A stretch of DNA of 64,000 nt. It comes from an uncultured Rhodopila sp. Its GTDB lineage: Bacteria; Pseudomonadota; Alphaproteobacteria; Acetobacterales; Acetobacteraceae. The notes under the pieces were generated by a model that had not been told where the DNA came from, did not search any database, and saw only the letters and a list, made by a program, of their open reading frames with translations. The stretch is from positions 1 through 64,000 of the forward strand of contig CAINOE010000037.1 of assembly GCA_903851415.1 (NCBI GenBank). The letters run 5' to 3'. The translations under genes and the position numbers were made by a program. This document shows, piece after piece, positions 26,235 through 35,102 of this stretch (within the stretch, counting starts at the first letter, position 1; the number at the start of each line of letters is the position of its first letter).

Positions 26235-27309
26235 GGCGGTCGCACGGGCGCGGCGGGACATCGAAATCTGCAACGCCTGCCGCTATTGCGAGGGCTTCTG
26301 CGCCGTCTTTCCGGCGATCGAACTGCGCCGCGAATTCTCCGCCGGGGACGTCGGCTACCTGGCCAACCTCTGCCACAACTGCCGCGGCTGTTACTACGCC
26401 TGTCAATACGCGCCGCCGCATGAGTGGGGCGTCAACGTGCCCGCGGCACTGGCCGAGGTGCGGGCGGAGAGCTACGCGGAATATGCCTGGCCTCGGCCGC
26501 TGGCGGCGGCTTTCGCGCGCAACGGCACGCTGCTGTCGCTGGCCGCGGCATTGGGGATCGCGATGATGCTGGTTTGCAGCATCCCGGCCGACCGGTTGTT
26601 TGCCGCGCGGGGGACGTTCTACGATATTATTCCGCTGTGGGCGATGCAGGCGGTAGGCGTCGCGACGTTCGGGTTTGCGTTGCTGGCGCTGGCGATGGGG
26701 GCGCGCGCGTTCTGGCGCGACGCGGGGGCGCGCGGGCGCATCGGGCCGGTGGCGGTGGGGATGGCGCTGTGGGACGTGCTGACCTTGAAGAACCTGGGCG
26801 GCGGCGGCAACGGCTGCAACGATAATTCCGAGGCGTTCTCGATGCGGCGGCGCTGGCTGCACCATGCGATGTTCTACGGGTTCCTGCTGTGTTTCGCGGC
26901 GACAACGACGGGGTTCGTGTATCACGCGTTGCTGGACTGGCCGGCGCCGTATCCGCTGCTAAGCGCGCCGGTGCTGCTGGGGACGGGTGGCGGGCTGATG
27001 ATGATCGCGGGCTGCACCGGGCTGCTGGCGATGAAGTTCGTGGATGATCCGGTGCCAAACGTGCGGCGTTTGCTCGGCGGGGAGGTGGCGCTGCTGATGC
27101 TGCTGGCGTTGATCGGCGTGACCGGACTGGTGCTGCTGGCGGTGCGCGCGACCGGGGCGATGGGGCTGGCTTTGGCGGTTCATCTCGGGTTCATTCTGGC
27201 GTTCTTCGTGGTGCTGCCTTATTCGAAGATGGTGCATGGGGTTTACCGTCCGGCGGCCTTGTTGCGGCGGGCGATGGAACGGAAGATGAAACCGCTGGGT
27301 GGGGAGTGA
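26221..27309 (+). CDS. tcuB: Tricarballylate utilization protein B-like iron-sulphur/haem membrane protein
   Basis: 362 residues from a GTG at 26221 that overlaps tcuA by 14 bases. Two cysteine clusters lie at the N-terminus (ICNACRYCEGFC and CHNCRGCYYACQY), followed by six or so membrane helices with histidines (RRWLHHAMFYGF, LAVHLGF). This is the TcuB/CitB design, which re-oxidises the flavin of TcuA and feeds electrons to the respiratory chain. Confidence 0.87.
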   Translation: MRETEAVARARRDIEICNACRYCEGFCAVFPAIELRREFSAGDVGYLANLCHNCRGCYYACQYAPPHEWGVNVPAALAEVRAESYAEYAWPRPLAAAFARNGTLLSLAAALGIAMMLVCSIPADRLFAARGTFYDIIPLWAMQAVGVATFGFALLALAMGARAFWRDAGARGRIGPVAVGMALWDVLTLKNLGGGGNGCNDNSEAFSMRRRWLHHAMFYGFLLCFAATTTGFVYHALLDWPAPYPLLSAPVLLGTGGGLMMIAGCTGLLAMKFVDDPVPNVRRLLGGEVALLMLLALIGVTGLVLLAVRATGAMGLALAVHLGFILAFFVVLPYSKMVHGVYRPAALLRRAMERKMKPLGGE

Positions 27310-27741
27310 GTGCGGGGTGGTCGATCGCGCGTGTTCGGGGCGGCTATCTTTGGTCTGTTCTTGTAGACAGTGTAACGCTATGCCCGGCCGGCCGTGCGGG
27401 TTGAGACAAAAGCAAGTTGTTACACAGATTTCCACGGATTAAGGGCACGGATTACACTGAATGCGGTTTTGCCTTGGGCGGGACCGCACCGGCCGGCTGC
27501 TCGGGGCGCTTCATGCACGGGAAATCAGGGTCAGCCGGCGTTGGTGGTTGGGGCGCCGATTTGCTCGTAGAAGGCGCGCGCTTGGGGGTCGGTGGCGACA
27601 CCGCTGCAGCCGGCGACTGACAAGGCAAAGCCCGGCTGCGACAATGAAGTGTGCATGGTTCGCCATTCGTCACAACCCAGAGTGTTTAACTAATCAGCAG
27701 CGTCCGGCCATATCCATGAGATGCAGATAGAACCAATATTG
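27310..27741. other. Intergenic remnant region
   Basis: No intact gene. At 27418-27460 there is a stretch (ttacacagatttccacgg...cacggattacac) of the 10-bp-step repeat style seen at 22996 and 15842, with no matching partner. On the minus strand at about 27540-27625, roughly 27 codons read ...VATDPQARAFYEQIGAPT, resembling the C-terminal end of a GNAT acetyltransferase, without an upstream domain. Confidence 0.35.
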
Positions 27742-27878
27742 AAACACAAATGAACACGAATGAACACAAATAATGAACACAAATAAAGAAAAATGGATGC
27801 CGGACCAGCAGGAGAACTTCATTCCGATGTAAATACCTCAAAGTTCTTATTTGTGTGCATTCGTGTTCATTTGTGTTT
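27742..27878. mobile_element. MITE-like element with 30-bp terminal inverted repeats
   Basis: Arms 27742-27771 and 27849-27878 are reverse complements at 29 of 30 positions and have the same frame as the arms at 22996/23430, with six purine positions switched from G to A (ACACAAATGA steps instead of ACGCAGATGA). The 77-bp interior has no ORF. It looks like a non-autonomous relative of the GxxExxY element. Confidence 0.6.
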
Positions 27879-28044
27879 CCATAACCTTCGCTTCACCAAA
27901 TCCAGAAAGAAGCCGATTGGCACGAACCGCCTGCCGCATGCTCGGTCCCGGAAACAGGGAACAAACGAAACGGCACATTATTTGACCGTCCGGCGCCGAT
28001 CCCGGCAATAGCCCAATAGGCAGAACCCCCGCGAGATCCCAACC

Positions 28045-29859
28045 TCACCCCGCCTCCAACGCCTCCCGCATCATTTCCAGCTCCAGCCACTGCTCCTCCG
28101 CCTTCGCCAATTCCCCCTGCAAAGCCTCCAGCGCCTTGCTCGCCTCGGCAAACTTCGCCGGCTGCCGCGCATACAAATCCCCATCCGACAGCACCCGGTT
28201 CAGCCGCCCGATCTCCTTCTCCATGTCGGCGATCCGCCCCGGCAGAGTTTCCAGCGCGTGCTTGTCCTTGAAGCTCATTTTCCGGCTCGGCTGCCGCGCC
28301 GCCGTCTCGACATCCCGCGTCCCCCGCGCCCGAGGCGCAACAGCCTCCGCCGCCGGCCTGGCAGAAGCACCCCGCTGCGCCAGCATATCGGAATACCCGC
28401 CGGCATACTCGATCCAGCGCCCATCCCCCTCCGTCGCGATCACCGAGGTCACCACGCGATCGAGAAAATCGCGGTCATGGCTGACCAGCAGCACCGTGCC
28501 GGAATACTCGGCCAGCCGCTCCTGCAGCAGTTCCAGCGTCTCCAGATCCAAATCGTTCGTCGGCTCATCCAGCACCATCAGGTTCGACGGCGTGGCGAAG
28601 GCCCGAGCCAGGGTCAGCCGCCCGCGCTCCCCGCCCGACAGCACGCCCACCGGGGCGTTCGCCTGCTCCGGCCCGAACAGGAAATCCTTCATGTAGCCGA
28701 CAACGTGCCGGTTGACCCCGTTCACCGTCACCGTATCGCCCGCCCCGCCGGTCAGCGTCTGACAGAGCGTCTGAGCGGGGTCCAAAGTCTCCCGCCGCTG
28801 ATCCAGTTCCACCTCGAACAGATTGGTCCCCAGCTTCACCTCGCCGCTATCCGGCGCCTGCTTGCCGGTCAGCAGGTTAAGCAGCGTGGTCTTGCCCGCG
28901 CCGTTGCGGCCCACGATGCCGACGCGGTCGCCGCGGATGATGCGCGTGGAGAAATCCCGCACCACGACCCGCTCGCCATACGCCTTCGTCACCCCCTCCG
29001 CCACCGCGACCAGCCGCCCGGACAAATCCGCCTCGGCCGCGTTCAGCGTCACCTTGCCGACGGCGGCGCGCTGCTCCTTGCGCTTCTTGCGCAGCGCATG
29101 CAGGTCGCCGAGCCGCTTCTGGTTGCGCTTGCGCCGCGCGGTGACGCCGTAGCGCAGCCAATCCTCCTCCATGACGATCTTGCGGCCCAGCTTGTGGCGG
29201 TCCGTCTCCTCCTGCTCCAGCACCTGGTCGCGCCACGCCTCGAACTGGGCGAACCCCTGATCCAACACCCGGGTGACGCCGCGATCCAGCCAGACGGTGG
29301 AGCGCGACAGCCGCTCCAGCAGACGCCGATCGTGGGAGATCACGACAATGCCGGAGCGCAAATTCGCGAGCTCCTGCTCCAGCCACTCGATCCCCGGCAG
29401 ATCCAAATGGTTTGTCGGCTCATCGAGCAGCAGGATGTCGGGTTCCGGCGCCAGCACCCGGGCCAGCGCGGTGCGCCGCGCCTCGCCGCCGGACAGCCGC
29501 GAGGGATCCTCGTGGCCGGTCAGCCCGAGCTGTTCCAGCAGATAGGTGGCGCGATAATGGTCCGCCGCGGCGGCATCGGGCAGCCCGGCCTCGACATACT
29601 CCAGGGTCGTGGCGAAGCCGGCGAAGTCGGGTTCCTGCGGCAGGTACCGGACTGTGGCGCCGGGCTGGGCGAAGCGGCGGCCGGCATCCGGCTGGATCAG
29701 CCCGGCGGCGATACGCAGCAGGGTGGACTTGCCCGAGCCATTGCGGCCGACGAGGCAGACGCGGTCTCCGGCCGAGACGGCAATGCCGGCGCCCGCCAGC
29801 AGCGGGGCGGTGCCGAAGGTGAGGGCGATGTCCTGGAGGGTGAGCAAAGGTGGGGGCAT
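28045..29859 (-). CDS. uup: ABC-F family ATPase, Uup-type
   Basis: 604 residues with two ABC ATPase domains. Walker A motifs GRNGSGKST (near residue 40) and GRNGAGKTT (near residue 317); signatures LSGGEARRTALA and LSGGERGRLTLA; Walker B LLLDEPTNHLD and MVLDEPTNDLD. The C-terminal 80 residues are a coiled-coil-rich domain (KHALETLPGRIADMEKEIGRLN) as in Uup. No membrane segments. Acts on ribosomes or branched DNA structures. Confidence 0.92.
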   Translation of the reverse strand: MPPPLLTLQDIALTFGTAPLLAGAGIAVSAGDRVCLVGRNGSGKSTLLRIAAGLIQPDAGRRFAQPGATVRYLPQEPDFAGFATTLEYVEAGLPDAAAADHYRATYLLEQLGLTGHEDPSRLSGGEARRTALARVLAPEPDILLLDEPTNHLDLPGIEWLEQELANLRSGIVVISHDRRLLERLSRSTVWLDRGVTRVLDQGFAQFEAWRDQVLEQEETDRHKLGRKIVMEEDWLRYGVTARRKRNQKRLGDLHALRKKRKEQRAAVGKVTLNAAEADLSGRLVAVAEGVTKAYGERVVVRDFSTRIIRGDRVGIVGRNGAGKTTLLNLLTGKQAPDSGEVKLGTNLFEVELDQRRETLDPAQTLCQTLTGGAGDTVTVNGVNRHVVGYMKDFLFGPEQANAPVGVLSGGERGRLTLARAFATPSNLMVLDEPTNDLDLETLELLQERLAEYSGTVLLVSHDRDFLDRVVTSVIATEGDGRWIEYAGGYSDMLAQRGASARPAAEAVAPRARGTRDVETAARQPSRKMSFKDKHALETLPGRIADMEKEIGRLNRVLSDGDLYARQPAKFAEASKALEALQGELAKAEEQWLELEMMREALEAG

Positions 29860-30205
29860 GGCAAGGGTCTACACCAGAACGCTGCGGACGGTGAAACCGC
29901 CAGGGCGATCTTGAGCATCGGTTAACCATCGGCCGATACAATGCGGGCCGGCGGCGGGCGTCCTGCTCCGGCGTATCGTCCGGAGAACTGGTCTGATTGC
30001 CGACAGCCGTCTTGCCCGCCGATGAGCATGTTCGGGGTTTCGGCCCTGGCCCGGGAACACATCCTGAATGGCGACAGGAGCGGCGGCGGCCATCGATTCG
30101 GCGCAAATCACAGCAAAAGCGAATTCCCGCAATCCCGGCCGGATGACGATATTATCCGCCCGATCGAGGCAGTGGCCAACGATCCCGCCGCCACCGGCAT
30201 GCAAG

Positions 30206-30457
30206 GCCGGCGGGGACGCATTACATGTCGAACGTGCCGAGGTTGACCGGTTCCTGGACGCGGGAGAGTACGGGCTTGCCCTCGACACGCTCTCCTGGAT
30301 TCTTGTCGAGGAAGCAAAGCCCATCTCCTCCGACACGCTCCGCGAAATCGAGAGCCTTGCGGACGCGATGGATCTCGCCGGAGATCCGTTCCTGGACGCT
30401 GTGCGCAACGCCAGGAAACGGCAGACCGCCTCATGGGATCAGGCATTGCGGTCATGA
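30206..30457 (+). pseudogene. MafI-like immunity protein fragment
   Basis: The frame ending at 30457 reads VDRFLDAGEYGLALDTLSWILVEEAKPISSDTLREI and then a helical stretch with LAGDPF. This resembles the small helical MafI-type immunity proteins of contact-dependent or polymorphic toxin systems, from memory. The upstream part of the frame (from 30068) is low-complexity and does not fit, so the 5' end is probably lost or the start lies at an unusual codon. It sits in the 986-bp gap 29860-30845; the rest of the gap shows only short doubtful ORFs. Confidence 0.35.
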
Positions 30458-30845
30458 CGACGTCGCCCCGCACAACGCGGCCAGCCGCCATATCGGCGTC
30501 GATTTCGGCAAGGACTTCAGGCAAGTTGCGTTGCGCGGCTCCGACAGGGTGCGGTTTGCCGTTGATAAGAAGTCGGTAGCCATTGCATCGGGCGTTCAAG
30601 CGCCGGATCGCGGGACGCCGGAGACAGTGTCTCGGGCTTCGGGATCAATGGGATAATGTCCCCGGCACGGCGCGAAGCCTTTCGCGGCACGCGTGGCACC
30701 CCGCACCTTCCCGCTGTTGTCATCCCGCCGTCACGCCGCCAAACAGGGCCCGGCAAGCTGTTCACGATCTCGTCGGGCGGCCGTTTGCGGGTGCGCCGCG
30801 CAGCCTGCATGACCAATTCGATGTCAGGTGCAACAGGAGTTCCAC

Positions 30846-32018
30846 ATGGGCACAGCATTGCAAGACCTCGCCGCCGCCGGCGTCGCGGTATGGCTCGACG
30901 ACCTGAGCCGCACCCGGATCCACTCCGGCAGCCTGGCGCACTCGGTGGAGGCCGGGGAGATCGTCGGCATCACCACCAACCCGACGATCTTCGCCAAGGC
31001 CATCGGCAGCGGCTCGGGCTATGACGACCAGGTGCGCGACCTCGCCGTGCGCGGCACCGCCATCGGCGAGACCGTGCGCCTGCTGACCGCCTGGGACGTG
31101 CGCGCCGCCTGCGATATCCTGCGGCCGGTGTTCGAGAAATCCGGCGGGCGCGACGGGCGCGTGTCGATCGAAGTGGACCCCCGCATCGCCGGGGACACCG
31201 CCCGCACCGCCGCGGAGGCGCGCGGCCTGTGGTGGCTGGTGGACCGTCCCAACCTGTTCATAAAAATTCCCGCCACGCTGGCCGGCCTGCCGGCAATCAC
31301 CGAATCCCTGGCGGCCGGCATCAGCGTCAACGTCACGCTGATCTTCTCGGTGGAGCGCTACAAGGCGGTGCTGGAGGCGTTCCTGACCGGCCTCGAACAG
31401 CGCCTCGCGGCGGGCGGCAGCCTGCACCGCATCGAAAGCGTCGCCTCGTTCTTCGTCAGCCGCGTCGATACCGAGGTTGACCGCCGCCTCGGGGACCGCG
31501 CGCCGCATCTGCGCGGCCAGGCGGCGGTGGCGAACAGCCGGCTGGCGTATGAGGTCTATGAGCACATGCTCGGGACTCCGCGCTGGCAGGCGCTGGCGGC
31601 GGCCGGCGCGATGCCGCAGCGGCTGCTGTGGGCCTCGACCGGGGTGAAGGACAAGTCGTTCCCGGACACGAAATACGTCGTCGACCTGGTCGCCAAGGAC
31701 ACGGTCAACACGATGCCGGAGGCGACTTTGCGGGCGGTGGCGGATCACGGCGTCCTGCGCGGCGACACGATCCGCAACGGCTACGCGGCGGCGCGCCAGG
31801 TGATCGAGGAACTCCGCGGCGCCGGGGTGGATATCGACGACGTCGCCGAGGTGCTGGAAAAGCAGGGCGTCGAGTCGTTCGAAAAAAGCTGGGAGGAACT
31901 GATCGCCTCGGTCACCGGACAGATCGAGAAGGCCGGGGCTTCGGTGACGCCGGCCGGCGCGGTCAAGCCGGCGGGCGGCGGCTCACCCGCCGCGGCGGCG
32001 CCCGATCATTCGGCCTGA
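30846..32018 (+). CDS. tal: Transaldolase (single-domain, long type)
   Basis: 390 residues; start 30846 after CAGGAG. Motifs: [13 protein letters not shown] at the N-terminus, the Schiff-base lysine in [30 protein letters not shown], and [12 protein letters not shown]. The length and DTVNTMPE match the actinobacterial/cyanobacterial-type transaldolase of the pentose phosphate pathway. The last 30 residues are an Ala/Pro/Gly tail. No gnd, zwf or tkt gene is adjacent in the window. Confidence 0.93.
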   Translation: MGTALQDLAAAGVAVWLDDLSRTRIHSGSLAHSVEAGEIVGITTNPTIFAKAIGSGSGYDDQVRDLAVRGTAIGETVRLLTAWDVRAACDILRPVFEKSGGRDGRVSIEVDPRIAGDTARTAAEARGLWWLVDRPNLFIKIPATLAGLPAITESLAAGISVNVTLIFSVERYKAVLEAFLTGLEQRLAAGGSLHRIESVASFFVSRVDTEVDRRLGDRAPHLRGQAAVANSRLAYEVYEHMLGTPRWQALAAAGAMPQRLLWASTGVKDKSFPDTKYVVDLVAKDTVNTMPEATLRAVADHGVLRGDTIRNGYAAARQVIEELRGAGVDIDDVAEVLEKQGVESFEKSWEELIASVTGQIEKAGASVTPAGAVKPAGGGSPAAAAPDHSA

Positions 32019-32171
32019 GGAAAGCCCGGGCAGCGCCGATTGGCGGCGTGCGCCCGGATAAGGTTCGGCCGCAGTCGCCGGCCAACCCGGCCGCGAAAAC
32101 CACGGCGCGGTTGGCGCATCGGCCTGCCGGACAGCGGGCGACAGTCCGGGGCGGCGGCGATCACGTTTTCA

Positions 32172-32253
32172 AACCCGGATGAACGCGGCTAAACACAATA
32201 CCTCCACAGGCGACTGTTCAGTTGGCAGCTCAAGCGCCGCGTTCATCCGTGCC
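32172..32253. repeat. Degenerate inverted-repeat element
   Basis: AACCCGGATGAACGCGGC (32173-32190) and, in reverse complement, GGCACGGATGAACGCGGC (32234-32252) form an 82-bp unit with arms resembling the inner two thirds of the 22996/23430 repeats. It lies in the 320-bp gap 32019-32338, with no gene. Confidence 0.4.
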
Positions 32254-32338
32254 AGAAATAGTCTTCCAAACCAACCTGTATCCGGAACGATCCCGGAACG
32301 GCGAGTCCGCTGCGAGAGAGCGTGCCGCCAGCAGCGCC

Positions 32339-32920
32339 TCAAATCCCTCCGCTCCCATCGCCACGCCAGTTGGTGACGAAATCGCCTGCCTGCGGACGCG
32401 GAAACGAGGATGATCCGCCAACATTGGTACCTATATAGATAAAGCCAATTATTTCGTCATCCGCGGCCAGCCCCAGCGCAACCTTCACCTCCGGATCATA
32501 CGCCGGCGCTCCCGTCTTCCACACCGCGCCATAGCCCATGGCCGGTGCGGCCAAGACGATCGTCTGCGCCGCGGCGGCAGCCGACGCAATCTGCTCGATC
32601 TCCGGAATCTTGTGCCCCCGACGCAGCCTTGCCGCCACCACCACGATCACCGGCGCCCGCAATGCCTTGGCCCGCTCCTTCTCCAGGATCGCTTCCGAAG
32701 CCGAGGGCTCGCGCCGCAGCAGCGAATCCGCCATCACCTGCCCGAACAAGCCGCGCTGCTCCGTGCCGACGACGACAAAGTGCCAGGGCCGCAGCCGCCC
32801 GTGATCCGGCGCGCGCACGGCGGCGTCGAACATCGTCCGCAACTCCGCCGCCGAGGGACCCGGCGCCTCCAGCTTCAAGGCGGACTCGCGGCTCAGCAAC
32901 AGTTCCAACGCATCCATCAT
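32339..32920 (-). CDS. NAD(P)H nitroreductase, YdjA-like
   Basis: 193 residues from MMDALELLLSRESALKLEAPGPS. FMN-binding nitroreductase fold: RESALKL for the phosphate-binding Arg/Ser, VRAPDHGRLRPWHFVVV, and the C-terminal GLAADDEIIGFIYIGT. The APDHGRLRPW stretch is characteristic of the short YdjA branch. Divergent from the MFS gene. Confidence 0.85.
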   Translation of the reverse strand: MMDALELLLSRESALKLEAPGPSAAELRTMFDAAVRAPDHGRLRPWHFVVVGTEQRGLFGQVMADSLLRREPSASEAILEKERAKALRAPVIVVVAARLRRGHKIPEIEQIASAAAAAQTIVLAAPAMGYGAVWKTGAPAYDPEVKVALGLAADDEIIGFIYIGTNVGGSSSFPRPQAGDFVTNWRGDGSGGI

Positions 32921-33067
32921 GGCTCTCCCGATGCCAGCAGACGTAGGCACCATGCGGCGTTTCGCCAGTCGCCGCGGCGGCGGCGCGTTGCACGGCGCTC
33001 CGACTTCTGGAAGGGTGGCCCTGTCCGCGGCTTGCGGACACCCGGCGCAGCCCCCATTGGAAGCAAG

Positions 33068-34315
33068 ATGCCATCAGGCCAGCCCCTCAAGAGCCGGACC
33101 GTCAGCCGCGTCATGTGGTTCTTCGCCATCGTCTACGCGGTGGAAGGCATCGGCCAGGCGAAATCCGGCATCATCTGGCAGCCGCTGACCTACTTCCTGA
33201 AGCAGACGCAGGGCTGGGACGCGGTGAAGATCAGCGTCTCGCTGGCCGTGTTCGACCTGCCCTGGGTGATCAAGCCGCTCTGGGGCGCGATCTCCGACTT
33301 CGTCCCGCTGTTCGGCTTCCGCCGCCGCCCCTATCTGGTGCTGGCGAACCTCGCCGCCGTGCTGGCGTTCGCCCGGGTGGCGACGCTGAGCACGCCCGCG
33401 TCGCTGATCCCGGCGATCACGATCACCTCGGTCGCGATGGCGGTGTCCAGCACGCTGTGCGGCGCGCTGCTGGTGGAGACCGGCCAGAAGCATGACGCCA
33501 GCCCCAGCCTCGTGAACCAGCAATGGCTGTTTTACAACATCGCGCAGATGGCGGCCGTGCTGCTGGCCGGCTACCTGATCGAGATCCTGCCGCCCGCCGG
33601 CGCCCTGCACGCCGCCGCCTGGATCGCCGCCGCCGCCCCGCTGTCGGTCGTGGCGAGCGTCTGGCTGATCCATGAGGACCGCGCCCGCATCGACCTGCCC
33701 GCGTTGCGCGCCCGCCTCGCCGCCCTGGTGTCGGCGTTCCGCAGCCGCAACCTGTGGCTGGTCGCGGGTTTCCTGTTCCTGTATTATTTCTCCCCCGGCT
33801 TCGGCACCCCGCTCTACTTCGAGATGACCGATCGGCTCGGGTTTTCCCAGGGCTTCATCGGCGTGCTGTCGTCGGTCAGCGCGGGCGGCTGGATCCTCGG
33901 CGGCGTCCTGCACAAGTGGCGCCTGCACAGGCTGAGCCCGCCGGCGCTGCTGCGCCTGAGCATTGCCGGAGGCGTGGCTACAACGCTCTCGTACCTGCTG
34001 CTGGACGGCTACGCCTCCGCGGTGGCGATCTGGCTGCTCAGCGGGGTGGCCGGCATGATCGCCATGATCGCTACGCTGTCGCTGGCGGCGGAGTCATGCC
34101 CGGAAGGCGCCGAGGGGTTTGCCTTCGCCGGCCTGATGTCGATCATCAATTTCGCGGCCCCGCTGTCGGACACCACCGGCTCGGTGCTCTACGAGCATCT
34201 GTTCCACCGAGAGCTCGCCCCGCTGATCGTCCTCTCGGCGGCTGCGACGGCACTGGTGCTTGTGCTGGTTCCCTTGATGGCGTTTCGCCCGCCGAGGCTG
34301 CAGGCCGCGGTCTGA
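33068..34315 (+). CDS. MFS/BT1-like transporter
   Basis: 415 residues from MPSGQPLKSRTVSRVMWFFAIVYAVEGIGQ. About 12 hydrophobic helices, with DLPWVIKPLWGAISDFVPLFGFRRRPYLVL near residues 65-95, a pattern found in folate-biopterin (BT1) type carriers and related MFS proteins. Substrate unknown. The frame extends upstream to 32612, but that part overlaps the divergent nitroreductase. Confidence 0.8.
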   Translation: MPSGQPLKSRTVSRVMWFFAIVYAVEGIGQAKSGIIWQPLTYFLKQTQGWDAVKISVSLAVFDLPWVIKPLWGAISDFVPLFGFRRRPYLVLANLAAVLAFARVATLSTPASLIPAITITSVAMAVSSTLCGALLVETGQKHDASPSLVNQQWLFYNIAQMAAVLLAGYLIEILPPAGALHAAAWIAAAAPLSVVASVWLIHEDRARIDLPALRARLAALVSAFRSRNLWLVAGFLFLYYFSPGFGTPLYFEMTDRLGFSQGFIGVLSSVSAGGWILGGVLHKWRLHRLSPPALLRLSIAGGVATTLSYLLLDGYASAVAIWLLSGVAGMIAMIATLSLAAESCPEGAEGFAFAGLMSIINFAAPLSDTTGSVLYEHLFHRELAPLIVLSAAATALVLVLVPLMAFRPPRLQAAV

Positions 34316-34800
34316 CGCCGCCGGTCCCGGGTCCGAGCCGGGTGCGCTGACCGCCGTTTTTATGTCGCAATAGTGCTCATTCCGCCCTGGCGGCGACGCG
34401 CAGACAAAAATTGATGACACGCTTGTTACCGCGGCTCCCGCCAGCGTTTGAGTAATGTTGCAACGGCGCGCAAGCCGTGACCGGATTCGCTGCCGCCGGT
34501 CCGCCGAATGTCGCAACGAGACCCGGGAGGCCGCGCGGCCCGGCATCCGTAACTGGTTCGGATTGAACCGATTGGTTAAATAATATCACCTTAAGTAAAA
34601 AATGACTACAAATGGGTTTTTTATCGTTCTTTATTACATTGCGCAACTCTTGAAACACGTCGATGCATCCTCAGTCCTTTCCTCTCCCGGCACCGCGTGA
34701 CGAAAAATCGCCGCTCTGCTCACGGGAACGTGATTCAGTTGTTGCAATCGCTTCACTGCCCGCGCTAAGAAAAGATGGTCGAACTCGAAAGGGCCTGCCA
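34316..34800. other. AT-rich leader/promoter region of the repeat-motif peptide
   Basis: No gene. A weak hairpin (cccgggtccgagccggg, 34326-34342) followed by TTTTT at about 34357 could end the transporter transcript. A distinctly AT-rich tract runs from 34560 to 34640, with a perfect palindrome AACCGATTGGTT (34564-34575). A possible promoter for the downstream peptide is TTGCAA (34742-34747), a 17-bp spacer and CTAAGA (34765-34770), about 30 bp before the ATG. Confidence 0.4.
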
Positions 34801-35022
34801 ATGACCACTTCCGTTTCCTCCACCAACGCTTCGCTGCACTCCGCCGCCGCCGCCGGCAACTCGCCGCCGCGTCCGGTTTCCCCCGCCGTGGCCGACACCG
34901 GCCGCATTCGTTTCGGCTCCGGATGCCGGCTGCCGCGTCCCGCCGCACCTGCCGGCGTCGCCGATTCGGGGCGCATCCGGTTCGGCTCCGGCTGCCGCAT
35001 TCCGGCGCCGAGGTCTCGCTGA
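34801..35022 (+). CDS. 73-residue peptide with duplicated GRIRFGSGCR motif (candidate RiPP precursor)
   Basis: The ATG at 34801 follows GAAAGGG. Residues 1-30 are Ser/Ala/Pro-rich and leader-like (MTTSVSSTNASLHSAAAAG). Then come two copies of a 23-residue period: ADTGRIRFGSGCRLP (residues 31-45) and ADSGRIRFGSGCRIP (54-68). Cys42 and Cys65 are the only cysteines. The codons of the two copies differ (ggccgcattcgtttc versus gggcgcatccggttc), so the repeated peptide sequence is held by selection rather than by fresh duplication. No signal peptide or membrane span. The gene stops 80 bp before the DUF6065-like gene on the same strand. I recognise no named family; a modified-peptide precursor is inference from design. 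Confidence 0.7.
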   Translation: MTTSVSSTNASLHSAAAAGNSPPRPVSPAVADTGRIRFGSGCRLPRPAAPAGVADSGRIRFGSGCRIPAPRSR

Positions 35023-35102
35023 CTGCTCGCCGCCCGAGCCTCTACGCTTGCGGCTTCTTGCCTGAAGCTCAGCGGCAATAGTCGACCTGGAGTAAAGCAA
35101 CC

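Noticed and set aside
30108-30599. Minus-strand frame starting MNARCNGYRLLINGKPHPVG
   Set aside because: The first 50 residues look protein-like, but the rest is antisense to the immunity-like fragment and no ribosome site or family is evident; too weak to call a gene.
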